Notes: generated from the sequence alone by a model not told the origin. A stretch of DNA of 64,000 bases from Gerris lacustris (GCA_951217055.1 OX578276.1:118800979-118864978); one strand, 5' to 3'. Shown: positions 1-14,547, numbered from the stretch's first letter. Made by a program: numbers and translations.

Positions 1-552
1 GACGATAACTTGAGTAAAAATTGACCGATTTCGATTAAATTTGGTATACACGTTTATTTTACCAATGCTCAGGACGAGTTCGTTGGACAACTTTGTCTGC
101 CCAAGCGTTCGCGCGCCACACTCGCGTAAACGTGCGCTTTAAAATTAAAATTGGAATTTCAGGACGGAAAAAAATTCTATCGTCATCTATTCGATGAGAC
201 AAACATTTTTTTCAAAATAACATTTTTCAGTAAAACCAACAGCGACACCGCTATGAATTAATAAAGATCGTTAAAACTATTAAAGCGGACCTAAACGTTA
301 AAAGATTGTGTGGTTAGAGGGATAAAGAATGCAGGGTTGTTCCCCTAGTACTAGCCGTTGATCCACAATCATACCCTATATCTATCAACTCATCATGATT
401 CATGATTATCTATTTTTACTTTCTCATATTTTCAATATTCAATTCATATTTATTACCATACGCTCGCTTCAATGATATAGCCACGCGATGCCTAGTAAGA
501 TAATAACATACGTATTAACTAAAATGAATGTTCATAAAGAAAAAATAGTATT
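1..552. other. Non-coding AT-rich flank
   Basis: No gene is visible. The first 60 bases have the wording of dispersed insect repeats (AAAATTGACCGATTTCGATT). Positions about 499-537 match 58903-58941 with only a few differences, so at least part of this stretch is repetitive. Confidence 0.5.
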
Positions 553-835
553 TAAACAATACAGTGTGGCCTACGGACCCTCGCTGTGTGCTGACTAGCA
601 CACACTTGACCTGTTTATTTTATATTTGTAAGGTTTATTTTGTAAAAATTTTAGATTGTCCTGTGGGCCAATGATACTCATTTATAGAGCTCGTATTTTT
701 ATGTTTAGCACATTATATTACTATTAAATGCATATGTTTGTACCTTAGATGCAATACTATACATTTCTTTACATAGATGGTGATTTTATTTCGTTTTAAG
801 CTTCTGCACAAAGTACAAAAAGAAACCTAATATAA
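553..835 (+). repeat. Direct repeat unit A, outer copy
   Basis: This 283-bp unit runs from ACAATACAGTGTGGCCTACG to AAACCTAATATAACG and recurs almost identically at 1095-1371 in the same orientation, with an inverted copy at about 1795-2055. It abuts the left end of the long inverted repeat. It includes a short dyad at about 587-606 (GTGTGCTGACTAGCACAC). No coding potential is seen. Confidence 0.85.
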
Positions 836-1094
836 CGACCAAAAGTAAAGTTACCTCTTTTTGGAAATTTCGAAAAAAATATTATTTTATTTTTTATTCA
901 CAAAATACGTTTTTTTCATAATTATGGTCTTTTCGATGTATTTATATGGTTGTAGTCCGGTTCAGTGGCAAAAAAAATACTTTATCAGAAGTTTGTTTAT
1001 GTGTTTTGAGAATATCAGACCCAGACCCATAGGATAGTTCAAAGTAAGCTTTTTAGCATTTTAAAAAACACCATCAATAGGGTACTACTTAAGC

Positions 1095-1371
1095 AATACA
1101 GTGTGGCCTACGAACCCTCGCTGTGTGCTGACTAGCACACACTTGACCTGTTTATTTTATATTTGTAAAGGTTATTTTGTAAAAATTGTATATTGCCTTT
1201 GAACCAATGATACTCATTTATAGAGCTCGTATTTTTATATTTTGCACATTTTACTATTAAATTCATATGTTTGTGCATTAGATGCAATACTATACATTTC
1301 TTTACATAGATGGTGATTATATTTCGTTTTAAGCTTCAGCACAAAGTACAAAAAGAAACCTAATATAACGG
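1095..1371 (+). repeat. Direct repeat unit A, inner copy
   Basis: Second direct copy of the 553-835 unit, lying inside the left arm of the foldback. It ends with the same AAACCTAATATAACG but then continues into GGCTCTGGCTCTG instead of ACCAAAAG. The two junctions therefore differ, which suggests duplication or recombination at this boundary. Confidence 0.85.
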
Positions 1372-2266
1372 CTCTGGCTCTGTCTGTGCGTAGCTTGTTT
1401 CTATTAATAAACTACTATAGCTAGGCTAGGAACAAAAAATTCGGCACTCAGGTGCATCTCGGCATTTGTGTCAACTGGACACTTTTTCGATTTTTTACAC
1501 TTAATACCTACATAATATTTTCAAGATGGCGGCCAATAAGGCGGGTGACTAAAAAAAAATGTTTTAGACACCATATGACATGTTATATATATCAAATTTC
1601 TAAAACATTTTTTTTAGTCACCCGCCTTATTGGCCACCATCTTGAAAATATTAAGTGTAAAAAATCGAAAAAGTGTCCAGTTGACACAAATGCCGAGATG
1701 CACCTGAGGGCCGAATTTTTCGTTCCTAGCTATAGTAGTTTATTAATAGAAACAAGCTACTCACAGACAGAGCAAGAGCCGTTATATTAGGTTTCTTATT
1801 TTACTTTGTGCAGAAGCTTAAAACGAAATATAATCACCATCTATGTAAAGAAATGTATAGTATTGAATCTAATGCACAAACATATGAATTAAATAATAAA
1901 TTGTGCAAAATATAAAAATACGAGCTCTATAAATGATCATTGGTTCAAAGGCAATATACAATTTTTACAAAATAAACCTTACAAATATAAAATAAACAGG
2001 TCAAGTGTGTGCTAGTCAGCACACAGCGAAGGTTCGTAGGCCACACTGTATTGTTTAAGTAGTACCCTATTGATGGTGTTTTTTAAAATGCTAAAAAGCT
2101 TACTTTGAACTATCCTACGAGTCTGGGTCTGATATTCTCAAAACACATAAACAAACTTCTGATAAAGTATTTTTTTGCCACTGAACCGGAACCATATAAA
2201 TACATCGAATAGACCATAATTATGAAAAAAAAACGTATTTTGTGAACAAAAAATAAAATAATATTG

Positions 2267-2841
2267 TTTATCTACGATTGATAAGAAATATAAACATTAT
2301 ATCTTTGTTTAGATGCGTAGAAAGTGATTATTTACGTACTTGCATTCATTGCGCATGCGCGTCTCATAGAACTGAACAATTCCTCTTCTTACCACACAGT
2401 GTGCGGTAAAGAAGAGGAATTCTTCAGCTTTACGCACGATTAGCAAGTTTGTTTACATTTAACAAAACTAATTTGCAGTTCTTTTATTAAAATAACTGTT
2501 TATATCGAGTTTTTAGTGAAAAACAATAAGTGAATCAAGTGACTTTGACGAAAATGTTGAGAATAATACTCCTCCAGAAATAATTAATTCGGCAAAAAAT
2601 ACAACTCAAGAATTAATCCCATATTTATCAAGAGAGAGATACGAACTTACATACAGCAAGTTTACTTTTTTTCTGTATTTATAATTTAAATCTAACAATC
2701 GTAGATAAATTACGGTACGCAACTCGTGCGAAAACGGCATTTTGCATTGCTCGTGTGGTTTTACAACCCTCGCTGTCGCTCGGGTGCAAACTCCACACTC
2801 GCATGCAAAATGCTACTTTCGGCACTCGACGCGTAATGTAC
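2267..2841 (+). mobile_element. Composite MITE inserted in foldback arm, copy 1
   Basis: The insert begins TTTATCTACGATTG; the inverted match CAATCGTAGATAAA is at 2696-2709. It continues into a second imperfect dyad (TTACGGTACGCAACTCGTGC against GCACTCGACGCGTAATGTAC) that ends at 2841. The left arm of the foldback provides the uninterrupted reference, and TATT may be the duplicated target. A shorter copy with the same two-part structure is at 5473-5833. A strong internal hairpin lies at 2378-2421 (AATTCCTCTTCTTACC paired with GGTAAAGAAGAGGAATT). No transposase is seen. Confidence 0.75.
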
Positions 2842-2883
2842 TATTTCGAAATTTCCAAAAAGAGGTAACTTTACTTTTGGTCG

Positions 2884-3765
<882 letters not shown>

Positions 3766-3795
3766 ACTTATTAAGTAAAAAAGACCTAGTTTTTT

Positions 3796-4325
3796 TTAAA
3801 AAAAATTAACGAAAGAGTAAAATAAGCATTTGGCTGTTTTCAAGAAGGACGGCTGAACCATTGATGATATATTGGCTTCAGTAAAACTGTTATCGTGGTA
3901 GAGGTTAAGTAGCAGATACAGTTGCCTTATTACCTTATACATTGGGCACTCATACAATATGTGATGAAGGTTCTCATGAATGATTAAATTGCACAATGTA
4001 CACAATTCTTGGGTTTTATTAATGTATATAATTTTCCTGAGAGAAATCCAGAGTAAACTAAAACCTGATGTTCGAACTTGTAATAATAATATCCTTTGCA
4101 TTTCATACGAGAGGCCAAAGTTAAAATCATTTATATCATTATTATAGTAGCAGTATAAGATTTTATAATATTAATTGTACGAGGATTTTGCTATTTTTGT
4201 TTGATTCCTCTCTTTAAGCGGATTAGGAGTGCTACTGGAAGACTATTATCAAAGTGGTTATTGTTATTGAGCAGGGCATCAATGTCAATAGCACTAATTT
4301 GACCTATGAGGTGGTTCACCTGTTA
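3796..4325 (-). pseudogene. LINE 3' fragment with C-terminal Cys/His motif
   Basis: Reading the minus strand, a 101-codon frame contains CTLCNLIIHENLHHILYEC, a C-x2-C-x8-H-x5-C arrangement followed by PMYKVIRQ. This is the pattern at the very C-terminus of many LINE ORF2 proteins, after the reverse transcriptase. Upstream residues (NDFNFGLS.EMQRILLLQVRTSG) and a further frame at about 4195-4325 (DNSLPVALLIRLKRGIKQ) fit the same region with stops and frameshifts between. No reverse-transcriptase motif is left. It is a dead 5'-truncated copy lying beside the (AT)n array. The clade is not certain; CR1/jockey-like is my best guess. Confidence 0.65.
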
Positions 4326-4329
4326 CACC

Positions 4330-5224
<895 letters not shown>

Positions 5225-5472
5225 CAGGAGGATGAATAAGAAATGAAATGTTATTTCTATTAGTATAAAATTATAAATAAAGGTTGTCTATCTCAGCAAT
5301 TTCTTTATGTATCTAGCTGACAAAAAAAATTATGACAACACATTAAAAAATAAGCCTTCTCCGAACCCCCAGTTTGCAGCTAAACTTTATCTCCTTTTTG
5401 CACATGCCCCAAACTTTAACATTTTTTTTTTCAAATATTTGAATTTTATGATTTCAATATTATTATATATAT

Positions 5473-5833
5473 TTTATCTACGATTGATACGAAATATTAT
5501 TGAAACACATTTTATCTCTGTTTGATGCGAAGAAAGTGATCCTATTCGTAGTTGTATTCATTGAGCATGAGTGTTTCATAATTCTTCACCTTATCGCACG
5601 ATTAGCGTGTTTACATTTAACAAAACTAATTATCTGTTTGTTTAATTAAAGTAACTGTTTTTTTCTGTATTTATTATTAAAATCCATGTTTCGTAGATAA
5701 AGTACGGTAAGCAACTCGTGCGAAAATTGCATTTTGCTTTGCTCGTGTGGTTTTACTACCCTCGTTGTTGCTCGGGTGCAAACTCCACACTCGCATGCAA
5801 AATGCTACTTCCCGCAATCGACGCGTAATGTAC
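5473..5833 (+). mobile_element. Composite MITE, copy 2
   Basis: Same family as 2267-2841: starts TTTATCTACGATTGATACG and ends GACGCGTAATGTAC, with the shared GCAAACTCCACACTCGCATG block. It is about 210 bp shorter, lacking the internal hairpin, and the inner terminal repeat is degraded to GTTTCGTAGATAAA. The short open frames at 5747-5959 on both strands come from this repeat and are not genes. Confidence 0.75.
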
Positions 5834-8619
<2,786 letters not shown>

Positions 8620-9400
8620 ATAATTGTAAACTTATATAAATAGTGAAAATAGTCTGCCAATTAGTGTAGCACAAAGTTTCATCGCATCCCAACATGTACT
8701 TTATTGATGTTATTAAAATTATTTAATTGTTTCCCCCTTTTTTTGAAATCTGTAAAAAATGTTTTTTTTTTTTGTTTTTTTTTTTTTTACAGCAATGAGG
8801 GTATCAATTTAGCATTATTAAATGTGTGCAGGTGGGTGTAATTAATCTCGAGCTATCTGCAGGCTACTTTCGACAACCCATCCAAATTTATTTTCCAAAA
8901 ACCATATCAAAACAGATGAGTACTTTAAAAGATATAGGTGTAAATTGAGTGCACGTGGAAGTGAAACAAATAAGCGCAGAAGGTTATTATGACCTACCAT
9001 CCAAATTTCATTAAAATCGACCATGTAGTTTTTGAGATATGTTGGTCCGTAAAAAATTGAACGATAGGCAGCCACAAGGCCAAAAATGTTAAGGCCCCTC
9101 CAGACTCTCGCGAAGTTGCCCGAAGTCGGGCGAGGAACGAGAATGTGGAGGGGTTGCTCGTGGTTCCTCGGGGGTCCTTTCCTCGCTTCACCCGACTTCG
9201 CTTCAGAGGCGGTTTTTTGGCGCGAGTCACAGAGGACGCGAGGAACATTGATTCATGGCAATGAGGTGCTCGCCACGAAGGGCGAGAGAGTGGATGAGAC
9301 TAGCTCGCCTCGGGTATTCTCGCCGAGTATAATCGGCGAGGATACTCCGCGAGAGTGTGGAGGTGCCTTTACCTGATGTCTAAAACAGATAATAGTACAT
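8620..9400. repeat. Dispersed repeat R1, copy 1 (with MITE inside)
   Basis: Matches 19540-20040 in the same orientation. Shared anchors include AATAGTCTGCCAATT with GTGT and GTTTCAT following, TACTTTAAAAGATA, AATTGAACGA/TTTTGAACGA, and GGCCAAAAAT. The copy is interrupted at 9089-9371 by a TTA-flanked MITE. Small open frames on both strands here have no independent support. The family is unknown; the wording (CATTAAAATCGACCATGTAG) is like degenerate insect interspersed repeats. Confidence 0.65.
9092..9368. mobile_element. Harbinger-like MITE with TTA target duplication
   Basis: A GC-rich 277-bp element bounded by AGGCCCCTCCAGACTCTCGC and its inverted partner (GCGAGAGTGTGGAGGTGCCT), with TTA at 9089-9091 and again at 9369-9371. 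TWA duplications with A/GG-type ends are typical of PIF/Harbinger elements. The paralogous repeat at about 20000-20032 lacks the insert and aligns base-for-base across the site once one TTA is removed, which fixes the boundaries. No transposase is present. The overlapping open frames (9086-9376 plus, 8994-9248 minus) are by-products of its GC content. Confidence 0.85.
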
Positions 9401-10255
9401 TTAATATATTAAAAAACATAGTTATTTACACAGAACAAAAGTAACAATTAGACCTTTAGCGTATTTTTTTGGGAAACAGGGCATCATTAGAAAAACACAT
9501 CCTACCACCTCAAGCCAATATTAATTTATTACATGCCTCCAGTTATAAAAGAAGGAATAAATTAATGAAGTAACAATAATTAAATTCAATAATAACTCCC
9601 TTCAACAATAATAACAATAGATTGTCCGTCAATGTTGCGAGAACAATAGGTAAAAGGAAGAAGGCTCAATTGAAAGGAAAACATCAGTATGAATAGCGCT
9701 AAATATTTCCAACTACATGTAATAGGGAATCAATGCGTGGGACTTGTAAAAGAATTGGGTTAGCAATACTTTCTGTTGACATTTCCCAAAGAGCCCAGAC
9801 TTCCTCTATCCTAGGTGGATTCAATGCAAATTTACTCTTTTTTTCAATAGCAAACCAATTGCTAAGTAATTCTCACTTTACCATTTACCATTACTTATGT
9901 TTAAACATTGCACAGCTTAGGATAATTCTAAATTACAGTAAACTTCGTGCTTTACTGGCTTATAGCTTTTTAACCTTTTATATATTACTTAAAAAGGAGC
10001 TTTAAAGTGGGAGCACAGACTCTTGTTATTCTCTTTTTCCCCTCGATATACAGAGAAAAGAAGCATTTGCAGTGTCAGCATTTTTACAGAGAGAGAGAGA
10101 GAAGAATAAGCAAAAAATGTGGATTCACCCCGAAGGGGCCCACCAGTAAACTACTAACCAAAAGAAAGTGAAGAGATAATAGTGCAAAAGAATGAAGAGA
10201 AAAAAAATGTATTTATTTTTATTTTATTTTAATTAAATAAAATGAAACAAATAAA
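9401..10255. other. Non-coding; includes probable LINE 3' tail region
   Basis: No gene. About 10200-10255 on the minus strand is A-rich (AAATAAAATAAAAATAAATA) and would be the 3' tail of the LINE fragment that follows. A 90-codon plus-strand frame at 9733-10005 has no recognisable motif and is probably chance. Confidence 0.45.
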
Positions 10256-11242
10256 CTACGGAACCATGGAACTTCTGATCCAAGACTTGAAACTTGGCAA
10301 TGGAGGGTTAAAGATCTTTATGTGGCCACAACTCTCCCCTAACCAGAAGCCCAAGGAGACCTCTAACACCAACTTCCACTGCAAAGAAGTGAACTCCAAA
10401 ACCCTTCTGCCTGATTGCTGAACATAACACTGCGAACTTGTTTGCTTTGAACTCATGCTGCTTTGGGATGTCAGTGTCCCAGGGTACTGTCAATTCAACT
10501 ATAATAACAGACTTAAGACTCAATGAAAAAGCTGTCAAATCCGGAAATAAAGAGGTGACTGCCAGTTCAGGAGGAAATTCATAATGCCTATTCCCAACAT
10601 CCATCAGAATCTGCCAGTCATCGCTCTTCCCAACTATAGAAAGTTCTCTCACATCAGCTTTATGGGGGTTGACCTTCTCTCCACTTCGAACAAAGGGTAT
10701 TATCTGCAAATATACACAACCCTGGGAAAGCTTTGCCTTAGCAATAGAAAAAATAATAGCTTCCCTGACTATGGCAAGTACTTTATCGTGACGCCACGTG
10801 AAACGTCCCTCTTGCAAAGCTACCTGACAACCGGATAAGATGTGACGTGCGGCTGGGCCTTTCCTACATAGCTGACAGCAATCTTCATCTACTAATCCCC
10901 AACGTTTTAAATTACGTGGGTCAGGAAGAGTACACTGCAGGGCATCTCCGGTGACCAATCATATAAAAAAGACCTCCAAAGAATCCTCGCAGGTATGCAA
11001 GTTTCACCAAGAACAACCCAATCGTGTTGCATCTGCAAGCCCTGTGCATGTACTACTGCATCATGATCTGGCTCTTCTCTAATTACAGCTCTCATCATTT
11101 CTACCCTTGTTTCCTTGCCACGTCGGTTCCAGCCAAGACCCTCATGGTGAAGTCTTATTCCACCTATAAATCTTCCCTTAAAGATAACCTGCTGCTGAAG
11201 AGATGATAAGTCCATCCTGGAATCTGCAGTCACTTCCCTCAC
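10256..11242 (-). pseudogene. LINE ORF 3' fragment: CCHC plus restriction-like endonuclease
   Basis: Non-LTR retrotransposons of the R2/R4/NeSL/HERO type carry, after the reverse transcriptase, a CCHC motif and a PD-(D/E)XK endonuclease that nicks target DNA. The 216-codon minus-strand frame (10958-10308) shows LPDPRNLKRWGL, then CQLCRKGPAARHILSGC (C-x2-C-x7-H-x4-C exactly), then GRFTWRHDKVL. About 120 residues on come EFPPELAVTSLFPD and VIIVELTVPWD, the PD and E positions of the nuclease core. The preceding frame (11242-10907) supplies GLGWNRRGKETRVEM and TADSRMDL, typical of the stretch just upstream, and is joined through a frameshift near 10940-10960. A stop lies directly upstream of 11242 and no RT domain follows, so the copy is 5'-truncated and dead. 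The end also shifts frame near 10320. Confidence 0.8.
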
Positions 11243-11245
11243 TTA

Positions 11246-11568
11246 ACATCCTTGGAGGAACTCAAAAGGTGGCTTTGCGTAACTCTAAATTCCTTACTAA
11301 CAGTTGACACTTTCTTTAAACCAAAACCAAAATTACCCTCACTTCTGTACAAATTCATTGTAGTAAATTCATGAAAGGTGTAATTTGTTTATGGGGTATG
11401 GCATTTATTATTAGTATTTGAGTATAATTGTTATATCCATTGAGTGGAGTCGAAGGGCAAACTAATATATTTTGTCACACAAAAGTAAACAAAACATTTC
11501 CATGAAGACAGAAAAACATATTGTGGGGAGTATACAAAATTCTTTTCTATTTAATAATAAAATTAGTA
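11246..11568. other. Non-coding spacer between two LINE fragments
   Basis: No coding motif is found. It may include unrecognisably decayed LINE sequence belonging to either neighbour. Confidence 0.45.
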
Positions 11569-13392
11569 TCAAGGATGTCCAGAATTTTTAAGGGAGTTAA
11601 AAAATAAAATAAATAAAGCGGCTGTTGGAATCCCTACTACTATCATAAAAAAAAGTTTACTTTCCTGTGGTGAGATTTTTACTCATGTTTTGCAACACTG
11701 CTTCGCGGAAGGAGTTTTTCCCAACAGTCTAAAAGTGTCTCTTGTCGTACCAATCCGTAAATCCGGTGATAGAACTGAGGTCAGCAACTACAGACCAATA
11801 TCTTTACTAAGTCCTTTTTCAAAAATATACGAAAAAATAGTGCACAATAGAATTTCGGATTACCTATTAAAATTTTCTATTCTGGCACCTAATCAACATG
11901 GCTTCAGACCAGGTTTCTCTGTCAACTCAGCTACCAGGGATACGGTTGAAGAAATCTTAAGGATCAGAGGCTGTACGTCGCTGGTCTCTTTTTTGACCTG
12001 TCTAGAGCCTTTGATCTCATAGATCACCCTTTTTTAATGAGTAAAATATATAAAATGGGAATTAGAGGTAGTAGTTATGATTGAATTAGCTCCTTTCTGT
12101 CAGATCGAACCTTTAGAGTGTTAGTGAATGGTAAAACATCCACCCAATTTCCAGTTACCTGTGGTGTGCCCCATGGTAGCATATTAGGACCGCTGCTTTT
12201 TGTTATCTTTATTAATGATCTTCCCAAACACTTAAAGGAAAAATGTAGCCAGTGTCAAATTACTTTATATGCGGATGACACTTCAGTCATCGTCGAGGGA
12301 AAAGATATAGATGTATTAGAATATAATGTAAATACGATCTGTCGCGCATTTGTAGAGTGGTCTTCTGTCAACAAGTTGATTATAAATGAATCCAAAAGCA
12401 CATCGATAATATTCTCTAATAATAATATTTCTCGTCCTTCTTCTCGACTTTTCTGGTTAATAGTAGTTCCCTGTCTACGGTTCCCATGGGTAAACTTTTA
12501 GGATTAACACTCGATTGCAACCTAAAATATAGCGACCATGTCAATAATGTTGTAAAAAAACTTAACTCGGCCTATTATTTAATAAGTAAATTAAGAAGCT
12601 TTAATTCGGAAGGAGTTATTATGATGCTTTATTATGGTTTAGCTTACCCTTTCATGTCAAGTCACATTCTTGCTTGGGGCACCAGTGCGCGGGCCAAAAG
12701 GGTATTTATTATTCAGAAAAGAATAATAAGGACGATATTTCATCTTTCTTCTCGCGACTCAGTCAAACCGATTTTCATGCAACATAACCTCCTAACCTTC
12801 TATTCAATTTTAATCCAAGAATCCTGCCTATATGCGGCCAATCATCCACAGAAATTTAGAAAATATAGTGACACACATAACATGAACACAAGGCACAAAG
12901 ACTATCTATACCCATTAAAGTGTAGGACAAGTCTATATAAATTATCTCCCTTCAACTTTGCAGTGGCCTGTTTCAACAGATTACCTGCCTCATTGAAACA
13001 ATACGCCACAACAAAACAATTTAAAAATAGTTTAAAGAGGTTTCTTGAAAAAAGGCATATTATAGTGTTCAAGAATATATGCAGGAAGAATGTTGAAATA
13101 TATATTTTATTTGATTAATATTTTTTACTTTTTATTCTATGTTTAAGTTGATTGTCTGTTTTTTTTTTTTTTTTTTTTTTTTTTTCTGCTCTTATCAAAT
13201 TTATCACTGGATATATTTTGATAATTTATACTTATATTATTCTTAATACTCAATGTATTTAAGTTTTTGTGTTTTTATGTATTTAAGTTTTCTTGTATTT
13301 TTTTTGTACTATTATATGACCAACTGCATCCAAGCAAACAGCTTGGCAACGCAGCTAATATATAAAATAAATAAATAAATAAAATATATAAT
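11569..13392 (+). pseudogene. CR1/jockey-group LINE, ORF2 reverse transcriptase, degenerate
   Basis: The 3' half of a non-LTR retrotransposon reverse transcriptase, the enzyme that copies the element's RNA at the nicked target. Frame 1 (about 11569-12020) has ELKNKINKAAVGIPTTIIKK and SNYRPISLLSPFSKIYEKIV. A frameshift near 11975 leads to motif A FFDLSRAFDLIDH (11989-12027), an in-frame TGA at 12082-12084 (Trp expected), motif B GVPHGSILGPLL and the catalytic YADD at 12268-12279. A second frameshift at about 12420-12455 leads to LLGLTLDCNLKYSDHV and a C-terminal connection (NMNTRHKDY, FNRLPASLKQY) ending at 13118. A T-rich 3' UTR and a terminal (TAAA)n at 13361-13385 mark the 3' end, typical of CR1/L2/jockey-type tails. 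The endonuclease half is missing. Inactive, but the best preserved element in the window. Confidence 0.9.
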
Positions 13393-13397
13393 ACCAT

Positions 13398-13650
13398 AGA
13401 ATTTGTCGGAGATGGAGGTGCCACAGCTGCTCCCCTCCTCGAAAACGGAGTGTCTGAAGTTCTTTCATATTGTCTCTGTAAGTTGGTTTGAGACGGTCGA
13501 TGCCATCAGTCTTGGTATTCCCGTTTCTTGAGAAGTCAAAACGTTTGTTTTTGACTAGGTAGGGATCTTTGTAAGCGTGGGTTAGTGAAGGTCTCATTCC
13601 CTCAGGCCGCACAAAAACTTTTACGTTCAACGTACACAACGCACTCGTAA
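13398..13650 (-). pseudogene. Ty3/gypsy integrase C-terminal relic
   Basis: On the minus strand a 94-codon frame reads VFVRPEGMRPSLTHAYKDPY, then LVKNKRFDF, then TDGIDRLKPTY. Gypsy-type integrases end with the pattern VFVR-D-x3-R-x2-L-x2-PY-GPY-V and VSIDRLKPA, which attaches the enzyme to DNA or chromatin after the catalytic core. Spacing and order match this closely. An in-frame stop lies about 7 codons upstream, and no catalytic D-D-E region, protease, RT or LTR is visible nearby. It lies directly beyond the (TAAA)n end of the LINE, so the LINE may have landed in an older gypsy copy. Only this scrap survives. Confidence 0.7.
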
Positions 13651-14136
13651 ATCTATGCTTTTAACAAACACTATGTCTGACGGTAACATATTATGTGTAT
13701 TTTATGATTGAATTGCACTAATAAAGCCCATTTTTAACTTTTTTTTAAATTTTCCTCCCAACTATATCTTCAAAACAATTGACGAACAAAAATGAATACA
13801 ATATGTTGTACAGGTCTCTCAAATCCAGCAACTGTACCAAGTTTCAAAACCCCGGGGTTATTTGTCTCCTATTTTGGGTATTTTGACTGGAGAACATGGC
13901 TATATGTTACCCCCGGGTGGTGAACTCCAAGTATAGCGTTGAATAAAGTTAGGGATAGCAATGCTAGCTATCCCTCATGAAACTAGTAAAAATAAAATAG
14001 CAGAGTCATCATAGTAAAATGTAAATAGCTCTTAGTCAGTTTTTGAAATGATACTTCTTTAGGCACGGTAGAGTAAATTGGCTTCGATGAAACGAAGTTT
14101 GTGATTCGAGAATAGTCCAAGTGATAGATATTTTAC
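13651..14136. other. Non-coding stretch
   Basis: Upstream part of the gypsy copy would be expected here on the minus strand, but I see no RNase H or integrase core motif. Nothing else is recognised. Confidence 0.45.
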
Positions 14137-14215
14137 AGGTAAATCAACTGCCGGCTTAAGTTCCGACCTTTGGTTCAGCAGCCAAATGCGCTAACCACAT
14201 CACCACGAAGAGGAC
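14137..14215 (-). repeat. tRNA-like remnant (SINE or tRNA pseudogene)
   Basis: The minus strand reads GTGATGTGGTTAGCGCATTT then GGCTGCTGAACCAAAGGTCG. This is the D-arm end and anticodon arm of a tRNA, with the TTTGG/CCAAA stem intact. The expected T-arm GGTTCGAATCC is degraded to GGAACTTAAGCCGG. It cannot form a full cloverleaf, so it is a SINE head or a tRNA pseudogene, not a functional tRNA gene. Confidence 0.5.
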
Positions 14216-14404
14216 CGGAGGCAGAGGTATCTAGGTAATATTATAAACATTATAATAATGTAATACATATGTATATATAAATGTTGCTTTCATATTTTTT
14301 CTTCATTATTCGCTAAAATGTTATGAAAATATTTTATTATTTAAAATTATTTTTTCTATTTGTAAGTTTTTGGTAGTATTCATACTACGGAAAGTTTACA
14401 TTTT

Positions 14405-14547
14405 AATTTAAATCAAATTATAATCAAATAATTATATTATTAACACTGGGAGACAAACAGAAAAAAATAGACTCCAGTGCCGGGACTTGAACCACGGGCC
14501 TCTACATTTCCAGTGTAGCGCTCTTTCCAACTAAGCTATGCAGGAGA
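14405..14547 (-). mobile_element. tRNA-derived SINE, left (minus) copy
   Basis: The minus strand from 14547 gives a tRNA-like head with a perfect A box, TAGCTTAGTTGG (14527-14538), an anticodon arm with a CTGGAAA loop (anticodon GGA), and a B box, GGTTCAAGTCC (14483-14493). A tail follows (GACTCCATTTT-type sequence, then CTGGGAGACAAACAG in plus orientation). The acceptor stem pairs at only about five of seven positions and the T-stem is broken, so it is not a working tRNA. The A and B boxes are an internal RNA polymerase III promoter. Bases 14405-14507 are repeated in inverted orientation at 15064-15158. Confidence 0.7.

Larger units (their letters stand above)
836..2883. mobile_element. Long inverted-repeat (foldback) element
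   Basis: The left arm (836-1567) and right arm (1599-2266 plus 2842-2883) are near-identical reverse complements around a 31-nt loop (1568-1598). The outermost shared bases are the complement of ACTTTTGGTCG on each side. The right arm is interrupted by an unrelated 575-bp insertion (2267-2841). The arms contain an internal copy of repeat unit A and the motif CAAGATGGCGGCCAATAAGG near the centre. An open frame at 1452-1790 crosses the loop and is an artefact of the palindrome. No transposase is present, so this is a non-autonomous foldback or a tail-to-tail duplication; the superfamily is not assignable. Confidence 0.8.

Noticed and set aside
1452..1790. 112-codon open frame
   Set aside because: It spans the loop of the inverted repeat; its two halves are reverse complements, so the frame is structural chance.
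9086..9376. 96-codon GC-rich frame
   Set aside because: Coincides with the TTA-flanked MITE and has no domain.
14471..14547. Functional tRNA gene with anticodon GGA
   Set aside because: Acceptor and T stems are broken and the 3' part recurs in an inverted SINE copy, so it is a SINE head.
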